Positions 38,426 through 45,279 of a stretch of DNA of 49,970 bases are shown piece after piece; the first letter of the stretch is position 1, and each line of letters starts with the position of its first letter. Source of the stretch: Clostridium sp. D43t1_170807_H7 (GTDB lineage Bacteria > Bacillota > Clostridia > Clostridiales > Clostridiaceae); NCBI RefSeq assembly GCF_015555905.1, contig NZ_JADNLK010000020.1, positions 1 to 49,970 on the forward strand, read 5' to 3'. The notes beneath the pieces are model-generated. The model had not been told where the DNA came from, did not search any database, and was given only the letters and a program-made list of their open reading frames with translations. The translations under genes and the position numbers were made by a program.

Positions 38426-39385
38426 TTATCCATGTATAATATCGTTAATATCAGTGATATGATCATTAAACTCTAATTCTACTTCATTGACATTGGAATC
38501 AACATCAATTTTTTCAATTTTATCTATATTTGTATCTTTTATTTCTTCATTAATCTCTATATTGATATCTTCTATTTTTTTATTACTATCAATATTAAGC
38601 TCTTCTGTCTCATTTTTATATAAAACTTCTAATTCATTATTATTAATATCGCTACTCAATTCTTCTTTATCTTCTTTATTATCAAAATCACTTTCTACAG
38701 TACTTTCTGCAAAGGTTTCTTCAATAACTTCAATATTATCACTTTTTATATAATTACTTTCTAATAAATCTTCACTCTCAATCAAATAATCATAATTATT
38801 AGGTATAATAAACAACTTCTTATATCCACCTTCATTAGGTTTGACAAAAAATTGTAAAACTATATTAAGTAAGTCATCTGAAGATAGTATAGCATTAGAA
38901 AAAGAAAGAGAGTATAAGTATAAATCGAATTCTCCTAAACATTCAATTGCTATTAATGGTAAAACAGAAAATAATATAAATGGCATAATTAAATTAAAGC
39001 ATAATAGAGCAGGGTGTATTTCTTCATTTAATTCACTAGTAACAATTCGTTTCTTGTTAAAAAACACTAAACTATTATTGGTATTTTTAAAAGGTTTCCT
39101 ATAAAACAAAGCATGAATAAATTCATGTGGAATTTGAATTAAATAGAAACTAACAATATAAAAGATTATAAAATTTACAATCGTTATTTCAATATCCTGA
39201 ACCGTTGTAGAATAGCTAGCTAGTATATATCCAAACCCATAGCCATATAAAAGAATGAATAGTATTCTTATAAAAATTCGTCTATTTAGATACTTATCTC
39301 TATTATAATCTTCTATAGGGCATATTATATTTTCACTATCATAATCTCCAGTTTTCTTAATAAACCTACCTAAAGCTATTCTCAT
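38426..39385 (-). CDS. DUF3267 membrane protein, putative zinc metalloprotease, with acidic tail
   Basis: A 319-aa protein. Three or four membrane helices lie within residues 35-170. The HEFIH motif at 87-91 is a zinc HExxH site in a membrane helix, as in the DUF3267 family of putative intramembrane metallopeptidases. From about residue 200 the protein becomes an extremely acidic, Ile/Glu/Asp/Asn-rich tail of over 110 residues with repeated SN-x-I-E and EIN-x-E-I units, probably disordered. This tail is unusual for the family. RBS AGGTGTGTGA. The gene follows lexA on the same strand, after lexA's terminator. Confidence 0.75.
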   Translation of the reverse strand: MRIALGRFIKKTGDYDSENIICPIEDYNRDKYLNRRIFIRILFILLYGYGFGYILASYSTTVQDIEITIVNFIIFYIVSFYLIQIPHEFIHALFYRKPFKNTNNSLVFFNKKRIVTSELNEEIHPALLCFNLIMPFILFSVLPLIAIECLGEFDLYLYSLSFSNAILSSDDLLNIVLQFFVKPNEGGYKKLFIIPNNYDYLIESEDLLESNYIKSDNIEVIEETFAESTVESDFDNKEDKEELSSDINNNELEVLYKNETEELNIDSNKKIEDINIEINEEIKDTNIDKIEKIDVDSNVNEVELEFNDHITDINDIIHG

Positions 39386-39410
39386 TATTAATCACACACC
39401 TTCACATTTA

Positions 39411-39445
39411 AAATAAAAAGAGTCATACAATATTGTATGACTCCT
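39411..39445 (-). terminator. Terminator of lexA
   Basis: A 24-bp perfect palindrome at 39420-39443 (GAGTCATACAAT / ATTGTATGACTC) followed on the minus strand by T5 and more T. Confidence 0.88.
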
Positions 39446-39451
39446 TAAGTA

Positions 39452-40054
39452 TTAATATGTCCTAAATAGCCCAACTAATTTGCCTAAAATTATACAATCA
39501 TCAACTATAATAGCATCCATATTATCATTTTCCGGTTGTAATCTAATATGATTTTTTTCTTTATAAAATCTTTTTATAGTAGCTTCATTTTCTATTAATG
39601 CAACAACTATCTCACCGTTATTTGCTGTTTTACATTCTTCTATTATAGCTAAATCTCCATCGAATATACCTGCATTAATCATGCTATCTCCACTTATATT
39701 AAGCATAAATAACTCTTTATTATGACTAACATAATCAAGTGGAATAGGGAATATATCCTCTACATTTTCATTTGCTAATATTGGTAAACCAGCAGTTACC
39801 TTTCCTATTATAGGAATATTAACCATCTCTCTTTTCACTGAATTATCTATTATTTCTAACGCTCTTGGTTTAGTAGGATCTCTTTTTATTAACCCCTTAC
39901 TTTCTAAACGTTTAAGATGACCATGAACTGATGATGTAGATTTTAATCCTACAGCTTCGCAAATTTCTCTTACTGAAGGAGGGTATCCTTTGTTATCGGT
40001 GTAAGTTTTTAAGAATTCATATATTTCATTTTGTTTTTCGCTTACTTCACGCAT
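39452..40054 (-). CDS. lexA: LexA SOS repressor
   Basis: A 200-aa repressor. The winged-helix DNA-binding domain is residues 1-65 ([28 protein letters not shown]). The self-cleavage site is Ala88-Gly89 in KVTAGLP, and the catalytic dyad is Ser124 in SGDSM and Lys161 in EATIKRF. ATG 40054 is chosen because GAGGTG lies 6 bases upstream; a longer GTG start would overlap it. The promoter has a LexA box over its -35, so the gene is autoregulated. Confidence 0.95.
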   Translation of the reverse strand: MREVSEKQNEIYEFLKTYTDNKGYPPSVREICEAVGLKSTSSVHGHLKRLESKGLIKRDPTKPRALEIIDNSVKREMVNIPIIGKVTAGLPILANENVEDIFPIPLDYVSHNKELFMLNISGDSMINAGIFDGDLAIIEECKTANNGEIVVALIENEATIKRFYKEKNHIRLQPENDNMDAIIVDDCIILGKLVGLFRTY

Positions 40055-40080
40055 TTTCAACACCTCACTTATTTAAATCT

Positions 40081-40109
40081 ATTATAACATATACCAATTA
40101 CAATATCAA
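40081..40109 (-). promoter_or_regulatory. lexA promoter
   Basis: On the minus strand, TTGATA (40104-40109) and TATAAT (40081-40086) are separated by 17 bases, a near-consensus sigma-A promoter for lexA. Confidence 0.85.
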
Positions 40110-40119
40110 ACTTATGTTC
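40108..40119 (-). promoter_or_regulatory. LexA box (SOS operator)
   Basis: GAACATAAGTTT on the minus strand matches the clostridial LexA consensus GAAC-N4-GTTT and overlaps the first two bases of the lexA -35. It also lies about 37 bases upstream of the -35 of the divergent gene at 40217. Confidence 0.8.
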
Positions 40120-40156
40120 TTTATAATAATAAATAATATTTAAACATTATTTATTA

Positions 40157-40185
40157 TTGAAATATAATAAAATAACTGATAGAAT
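40157..40185 (+). promoter_or_regulatory. Promoter of the acidic CxxC protein gene
   Basis: TTGAAA (40157-40162), 17-base spacer, TAGAAT (40180-40185) with an extended TGA immediately before the -10. This shows that a TTG at 40157 is promoter, not a start codon. Confidence 0.8.
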
Positions 40186-40216
40186 GATAAGGTTAATAGA
40201 ACTAGGTGGTGATTTT

Positions 40217-40615
40217 ATGACTTATAAATATACTGAAGATGATTATTGTGATTTATTTTCTAAAAAAATCTGTGATAATTGTGGAAAATGCTTAGAAGAA
40301 GATGGTATTGACATTAGAGCCATTAATATTGATGATATAGCTAAAACCGTTGAAGAAAATGCATTTATTGAAGAGGAGCTAAAGAACGCTTTAGATGCAT
40401 TAAAAGAAGAAGAAAAAGACTGTGAAAATGATTCTGAAGAGGAACTTACATTAGAAAATTACAATGACATTTTAAATAACTTAGATAATAATGAAGATTA
40501 TGTTGATGCTTTTGATAATATTGTTTACTTCGATGAACTTGGAGTAGATAACGATACAGAATTAGAAGAATTAACTGAAGAAATTTATCCAGGTATAAGA
40601 AAAATGAAAAAATAG
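40217..40615 (+). CDS. Acidic CxxCxxC hypothetical protein divergent from lexA
   Basis: A 132-aa, very acidic protein. A cysteine motif CDNCGKC is near residues 19-25, typical of a zinc knuckle or Fe-S ligand set, with another Cys just before it (YCDLF). The rest is mostly Glu/Asp-rich helix. ATG 40217 has AGGTGGTGAT 4 to 13 bases upstream. It is transcribed divergently from lexA, with a LexA box between them, so DNA-damage control is possible. No function is known to me. Confidence 0.65.
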   Translation: MTYKYTEDDYCDLFSKKICDNCGKCLEEDGIDIRAINIDDIAKTVEENAFIEEELKNALDALKEEEKDCENDSEEELTLENYNDILNNLDNNEDYVDAFDNIVYFDELGVDNDTELEELTEEIYPGIRKMKK

Positions 40616-40624
40616 AAAATATTA

Positions 40625-40670
40625 AAATTAAAAGAAACTCTTATTGTTTTTGAGTTTCTTTTAATTTATA
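40625..40670. terminator. Terminator between the CxxC gene and the recombinase gene
   Basis: Perfect 16-bp stem AAATTAAAAGAAACTC (40625-40640) with GAGTTTCTTTTAATTT (40652-40667), usable from both sides. Confidence 0.85.
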
Positions 40671-40716
40671 AAGCGTTTTTTTATCTATTTAATACAAAAA
40701 TGGATTTTTCATGAGC

Positions 40717-40734
40717 ACAGAACATATGTTCTGT
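40717..40734. promoter_or_regulatory. 18-bp perfect palindrome resembling a LexA box
   Basis: ACAGAACATATGTTCTGT is fully symmetric and contains GAACATATGTTC, the form of a Gram-positive SOS box. It overlaps the last base of the recombinase stop codon and lies after the terminator of the CxxC gene, that is, between two convergent genes, where no promoter was expected. Confidence 0.5.
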
Positions 40735-41831
40735 TATCTATTTTTTATATTCGCAAGAGGATTTGAATTAGCTGCTTCTCTTAAAATTTCTTCATCTACA
40801 TGAGTATAAATTTGTGTTGTAGATATATTTTCATGACCTAATATGCTTTGTAAACTTCTAATATCAACATTACCATGCTTATACATTAAAGTAGCTGCAG
40901 TATGCCTAAGTTTATGCGGAGTATACTTAGCATTTGTTAATCCCGCATTCTTAACATGTTTTTTCACCAACAACTCTACAGTCCTTTTATTTATTGGAGT
41001 ATTTCTAGATGATAAAAATAAATATTTTTTATTTTCATCTGTAGCTTTGGAATCATTTCTTTTAGAAAGATAATTATTTATAGCTGATATACATGCATCA
41101 TTCAAATAAACAGTACGCTCTTTGTTACCTTTTCCTATTATAATTAGGGTATCTCCCTTTATCTTATCTATTTTTATTGAACACAATTCTGATAAACGCA
41201 TTCCGCAATTAAGAAATAAAGTTAATATACAATAATCTCTTAAATAATTACAATTATTAGTATCTAAAGAAGAGAGTAGTGAAACACTTTCATCCAATGT
41301 AAGATATATTGGATGCCTTTTATTTATTTTAGGAGATTCCAATTCTGTTGCTGGATTAGAATTTATTATCTTAGCTTTCCCTTGTAGATAATTAAAAAAA
41401 GATTTAAAGGTAGCTACTTTTCTAGCTCTAGCATAAGCTCCATTACCCCTTTGCTTTTCTACAAAAGATAAAAAGGCATAAAGATCTGTTAAAACAATGC
41501 TTCTTACAAAATCTTCTCCTAAATCATTTATAGGTATATCTTCAAATTCTATATCGTCTGGTATGTAATAGCCTTTATATACCTTTAAATATTTGAATAA
41601 TAAACATAAATCTATTTTATAAGCTTCAATAGTATTTTGCGACTTACCTTTAATAGTTTCTAAATAATTTAAAAAATCCATAATAACCTTAGGAAGTTTA
41701 TTTACTTCTTGAACCTCAATACCAAATCTATTCTTTATATTATTAATATACTTTTCATCATCTTTTATAATTGAATTTATATCAATTTTACTTTTGATCC
41801 TTTTTGCATCTGAGCCTTGTATTTCAGTCAT
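40734..41831 (-). CDS. Tyrosine recombinase, XerC/XerD type
   Basis: A 365-aa site-specific recombinase. The N-terminal 45 residues are an extra charged segment. The SAM-like core-binding domain is at about 48-150 (YLETIKGKSQNTIEAYKIDL), and the catalytic domain follows. All active residues are present: Arg212 in CGMRLSEL, a Lys in GKGNKERTV near 234-237, His306 and Arg309 in HKLRH, His333 in LGHENISTTQ, and Tyr342 in IYTHV. It may be a chromosome dimer-resolving Xer or act on another site. RBS AAGGAGG precedes the ATG, with an extended -10 TGATATAAT (minus strand, 41868-41876). Confidence 0.9.
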   Translation of the reverse strand: MTEIQGSDAKRIKSKIDINSIIKDDEKYINNIKNRFGIEVQEVNKLPKVIMDFLNYLETIKGKSQNTIEAYKIDLCLLFKYLKVYKGYYIPDDIEFEDIPINDLGEDFVRSIVLTDLYAFLSFVEKQRGNGAYARARKVATFKSFFNYLQGKAKIINSNPATELESPKINKRHPIYLTLDESVSLLSSLDTNNCNYLRDYCILTLFLNCGMRLSELCSIKIDKIKGDTLIIIGKGNKERTVYLNDACISAINNYLSKRNDSKATDENKKYLFLSSRNTPINKRTVELLVKKHVKNAGLTNAKYTPHKLRHTAATLMYKHGNVDIRSLQSILGHENISTTQIYTHVDEEILREAANSNPLANIKNR

Positions 41832-42217
41832 TTAAATCCTCCTTATATGCAATTTAGCATTAATTTCATTATATCATAGGAATTTTATGCTAACAATAAT
41901 ATTTATTTCGCTAAATGGTTATTTAGCGAAATTATTTTTAGAGTTTTTTCTACGTTTTTTTAATTTTTTAGAGTTATTTTTCTTGTATTAGCTATTTATT
42001 TTTTAAACATTCATGTTCCCTCTAGATTTATCATAAAATATCCTTAAAATATTTATTATTTATTTTTTTATACCTAATCACTTTAATTTTTTATCAATTC
42101 TCAACTTCGATTCTATCATTTTTAAAATTTCAACTTTTTCTTCATATTATATAATTTATATTTTATAAAAATATAAATTTAAAATTTTATTCAAATCTAA
42201 AACCATTCTTATGAACA
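41832..42217. other. Non-coding AT-rich region upstream of the recombinase gene
   Basis: The left 60 bases hold the recombinase ribosome binding site and an extended -10. A 28-bp palindrome follows at 41905-41932. Two copies of TTTTTAGAGTT (41935-41945 and about 41965-41975) lie in T-rich sequence. At 42008-42025 there is a short match to part of the hairpin at 18.4 kb. No credible gene is seen on either strand. Confidence 0.6.
41905..41932. repeat. 28-bp perfect palindrome next to the recombinase gene
   Basis: Arms ATTTCGCTAAAT (41905-41916) and ATTTAGCGAAAT (41921-41932) flank GGTT. Total length (28 bp) and arm spacing are close to dif-type Xer sites. It lies 74 bases before the recombinase start. 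No tight T-run follows on either side, so a plain terminator is less likely. Confidence 0.5.
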
Positions 42218-42256
42218 AAAAAAATAAAACGCATATAAAAATACGTCTTATTTTTC
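42218..42256 (-). terminator. Terminator after the 62-aa gene
   Basis: On the minus strand AAAATAAGACG pairs with CGTTTTATTTT (one G-U) and is followed by a T-run. It overlaps the 3' end of the small gene. Confidence 0.65.
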
Positions 42257-42436
42257 AACTTCTACAATTTTAATAACTAAATCAGATTTTAATAATTCTG
42301 ATTTAGAAAATCCTTTTCTAAAATATCGTATTTGTTTATACATTTCTCCATTCATTTCAAAATCAAGAACATCAATACGATCTCCTCTATATATTATTGG
42401 TTCCTTTTGTCCTTTAATAGTAATCTTAATTTTCAT
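42248..42436 (-). CDS. Small hypothetical protein
   Basis: A 62-aa basic protein with predicted beta structure: KIKITIKGQKEPIIYRGDRIDVLDFEM opens like a short beta-barrel, and the rest alternates basic and hydrophobic residues. There is no membrane segment. RBS AAGGAGTAAG lies 6 bases before the ATG. It is a separate unit with its own terminator. I do not recognise the family. Confidence 0.5.
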   Translation of the reverse strand: MKIKITIKGQKEPIIYRGDRIDVLDFEMNGEMYKQIRYFRKGFSKSELLKSDLVIKIVEVEK

Positions 42437-42496
42437 ATCTTACTCCTTTGTGTAATTATACCTTTAGTATACATCATCAAATTAAATTTATAAAGT

Positions 42497-42530
42497 AAAA
42501 AAAGGAAAAGTTTATACAAACTTTTCCTCA
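42497..42530 (-). terminator. Terminator of the acetate transporter gene
   Basis: On the minus strand AGGAAAAGTTT pairs with AAACTTTTCCT, followed by T7. Confidence 0.85.
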
Positions 42531-42547
42531 ATTCTATAAATATATTT

Positions 42548-43159
42548 TTACTTCTTGAAAATTCCGAAAGGCTTTCCAACTGGTAAAAATACTCTTCCAA
42601 AATGTTTATTTAATACAGCAGCTGCTGAACCATAGAATGACATTATTGCAATTAATAATTCAGACCATGCAGCTAATCCGTGTGAAATTTCTGGCATAAT
42701 ACCAAATGAATTTAATGATAATCCTATGAATAAGAAATCAATTAAAACAAATATTGTAAATAATACTTTATGAGTTTCCATAGCACCTATTGTCATAAAT
42801 GCAGTAAATATTAAATAACCTAAGAAAGCAAATCCTAATTGCTTAGTATCTGTAGCTTGAGCTAATTTTTCTCCAAATACTCCATTTTGGATTAACCAAG
42901 TGAATCCCATTGAATACCAGAAGAATGCATAAGCACCAAATGCTGTTGCTCCAAAAGTATTATCATGTTTAAAATCATTTATACATGCAAATAATTGAGC
43001 TGTTGCACCTAAGAATATAGCCCATGGTAATACTAAAGATACTCCTGATGTTAATCCTAATTTTTGAGATGAAGCAACTAACGTTATTATAGCTAGTCCA
43101 AATAATCCTAATGCTGACGGATCAGCAGTAACAATTTTTACCTTTTGTGTGTTTTCCAT
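42548..43159 (-). CDS. satP: Acetate/succinate transporter, GPR1/FUN34/YaaH family
   Basis: A 203-aa membrane protein with six hydrophobic helices. The family motif N-P-x-P-L-G-L-x-G appears as DPSALGLFG near the N-terminus, and ATAFGAYAFFWYSMGF and AFLGYLIFTAFMTIG are typical of the channel. Characterised members (SatP) move acetate or succinate with protons. In a fermenting Clostridium it probably equilibrates acetate. RBS AGGAGG. A good promoter lies directly upstream and a terminator follows, so it is monocistronic. Confidence 0.88.
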   Translation of the reverse strand: MENTQKVKIVTADPSALGLFGLAIITLVASSQKLGLTSGVSLVLPWAIFLGATAQLFACINDFKHDNTFGATAFGAYAFFWYSMGFTWLIQNGVFGEKLAQATDTKQLGFAFLGYLIFTAFMTIGAMETHKVLFTIFVLIDFLFIGLSLNSFGIMPEISHGLAAWSELLIAIMSFYGSAAAVLNKHFGRVFLPVGKPFGIFKK

Positions 43160-43203
43160 TTTTTCCTCCTAAGTAATGTTTATCGTTTATTATGACCTAA
43201 TCA

Positions 43204-43232
43204 AGATTATCAGAAACTCAATATCTTGTCAA
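43204..43232 (-). promoter_or_regulatory. Promoter of the acetate transporter gene
   Basis: On the minus strand TTGACA (43227-43232), 17-base spacer, TAATCT (43204-43209). The -35 is consensus. Confidence 0.65.
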
Positions 43233-43236
43233 TATT

Positions 43237-45162
43237 TTATGACTTATTGTTATTATATTCCTCTATCTTTCTAGCTATATCCTCTAAGTATTCTTGACGT
43301 TCATACTTTTCCAACAATTCTTCTTCCAGCTTTGTTTTCTCTTGATCTAATTTATTTAACAAACCATAACTACTAGAGTTCTTATTCATTTCCTCTTCTA
43401 TCTCGGCTATTTTCATCTCTATAGTTTCAATATCATTATAAATATTTTCAAACTCCTTTTGTTCTTTAAAAGTAAATTTAGGTCTTTCATCCTTATTCTT
43501 TACATATTCCTTTTTCTTAGTGTTCTCTCCTTTAGAAATTTGTTCCTCTTTTTCTCTCAAAAACTTAATTTCTTTATTTATTAAATAGTCACTATAATTC
43601 CCGTTATAGATATTAATTAAGCCTTTATTTTCAAAAGAAAAAATCTTATTACAAATTCTATCTAAAAAATACCTATCATGAGAAACAACTATTACAACTC
43701 CTACAAATTCATCAATAAAATCTTCTAATATCTTTAACGTTTCTATATCAAGATCATTTGTAGGCTCATCTAATATAAGAACATTTGGAGCTTCCATTAA
43801 CACTCTTAACAAATGTAATCTTCTTCTCTCTCCACCTGATAGCTTTTTAATCATTGTATACTGCATAGTTCCATCAAACAAGAATCTTTCTGCTAATTGA
43901 GATGCACTTATTTTACTTCCATCTTCAGTAGGAATCCATTCCCCACCTTCTTTTATATAATCTATAGCCTTCATTGATAAATCCATATGAGAATCATCTT
44001 GTGTAAAAGTAGCTATTTTTACAGTCTCTCCTACTTCTATATCACCATTGTCTGGCATAATGGAACCTTTTATTATATTTAATAATGTTGTCTTACCAAC
44101 TCCATTATCTCCTATTATTCCAATTCTATCTTCCTTTAAAATAGTATAACTAAATTTGTTTATAAGATTCTTTTCACCATAACTTTTGCTTATATCATGT
44201 AACTCAATAATTTTTTTACCTAATCTAGTTCCTATAAATGACATTTCAAGACTTGGTTTTGGTGCTATGTACTCTTGATTAACTAAATCATCAAATCTTT
44301 GAAGTCTAGCTTTTTGCTTTGTTGTTCTAGCCTTAGCTCCTCTTCTTACCCATTGCAATTCTTTTATAATTAACTTTTGTCTTTTTTCTTCAGATGCAGC
44401 TTCTATTTCTAATCTTTCAGCTTTCTTCTCTAAAAAATCACTATAATTACCTGCATATTGATATATGTTTCCTCTATCTAATTCTAATATCTTATTAGAT
44501 ACTCTATCTAAGAAATATCTATCATGTGTAATCATTAATAAAGCCCCTTTACGGCTATTTAAATATTCTTCTAACCATTCTATAGAATCAGAATCTAAAT
44601 GATTTGTAGGCTCATCTAGAACTAATAGTTCACAAGGTTTAATTAAAGCTGAAGCTAAAAATACTCTTTTCTTTTGTCCACCAGATAAAGAACCCATTTT
44701 CATTGCATAATCTGTTATTCCAAGTTTGTTTAATATTACCTTTACTTCACTTTCTAAATTCCATAAATTTAATGTATCTATTTTTTCTTGTATTTTTATT
44801 AACTTATTATTATCTTCTTCATTAAAGCCATTATTACTTATTTTTTCAAGTAATTCTTCATATTCCATTAGCAACTTCATCTCAGGCGTATCACCTTTAA
44901 ATATCTGTTGAAGTACCGTTGCATCAGCATCAAATTCAGAATTTTGCTCTAGATATTCTACTCTCACACCTTTTCCCTTAGTTATAACTCCATCAAAGAA
45001 CTCATCCCTACCAGTAACAATCTTTAATAAAGTAGACTTTCCACTACCATTAAGACCAATAATTCCAATTTTATCTCCTTCATTAATACCAAAAGATACA
45101 TTATTTAATAATATTTTTTCGCTATAAGTTTTACTAATATTTTCAACATTTAATAAATTCAT
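43237..45162 (-). CDS. ABC-F family ATPase, Uup/YfmR type
   Basis: A 641-aa soluble tandem ABC protein without membrane domain. ABC1 Walker A is GLNGSGKST at 36-44 and its signature LSGGQKKR; ABC2 Walker A is GDNGVGKTT near 350 and its signature LSGGERRR. The inter-domain linker reads KELQWVRRGAKARTTKQKARLQRF, characteristic of Uup-like members. Residues about 545-640 form a C-terminal coiled coil, as in Uup and YfmR. Such factors bind the ribosomal E site and relieve stalled translation. It could alternatively be an antibiotic-protection ABC-F, but the linker favours the housekeeping type. RBS AAAGGAG. Confidence 0.88.
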   Translation of the reverse strand: MNLLNVENISKTYSEKILLNNVSFGINEGDKIGIIGLNGSGKSTLLKIVTGRDEFFDGVITKGKGVRVEYLEQNSEFDADATVLQQIFKGDTPEMKLLMEYEELLEKISNNGFNEEDNNKLIKIQEKIDTLNLWNLESEVKVILNKLGITDYAMKMGSLSGGQKKRVFLASALIKPCELLVLDEPTNHLDSDSIEWLEEYLNSRKGALLMITHDRYFLDRVSNKILELDRGNIYQYAGNYSDFLEKKAERLEIEAASEEKRQKLIIKELQWVRRGAKARTTKQKARLQRFDDLVNQEYIAPKPSLEMSFIGTRLGKKIIELHDISKSYGEKNLINKFSYTILKEDRIGIIGDNGVGKTTLLNIIKGSIMPDNGDIEVGETVKIATFTQDDSHMDLSMKAIDYIKEGGEWIPTEDGSKISASQLAERFLFDGTMQYTMIKKLSGGERRRLHLLRVLMEAPNVLILDEPTNDLDIETLKILEDFIDEFVGVVIVVSHDRYFLDRICNKIFSFENKGLINIYNGNYSDYLINKEIKFLREKEEQISKGENTKKKEYVKNKDERPKFTFKEQKEFENIYNDIETIEMKIAEIEEEMNKNSSSYGLLNKLDQEKTKLEEELLEKYERQEYLEDIARKIEEYNNNKS

Positions 45163-45241
45163 TTCTTTCTCCTTTGATTATTCATTTCATTCACTAATTT
45201 TATCATATTTTAATAATACAGTTCAAATTTAATACAAAATT

Positions 45242-45266
45242 AATGGCATCCTTTATAGATGCCATT
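45242..45266 (-). terminator. Hairpin after the 612-aa gene
   Basis: AATGGCATC / GATGCCATT stem with a seven-base loop. On the minus strand only a broken T-run (TAATTTT) follows, so termination is probably moderate. Confidence 0.6.
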
Positions 45267-45279
45267 TCAATAAATTTAA

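Noticed and set aside
38487..38753. Plus-strand Ser/Ile/Leu-rich ORF
   Set aside because: Mirror of the acidic repetitive tail of the DUF3267 gene; no ribosome binding site and no family resemblance.
40157..40216. Longer N-terminus of the CxxC protein from TTG 40157
   Set aside because: TTGAAA-17-TAGAAT here is a promoter, and ATG 40217 has a good ribosome site.
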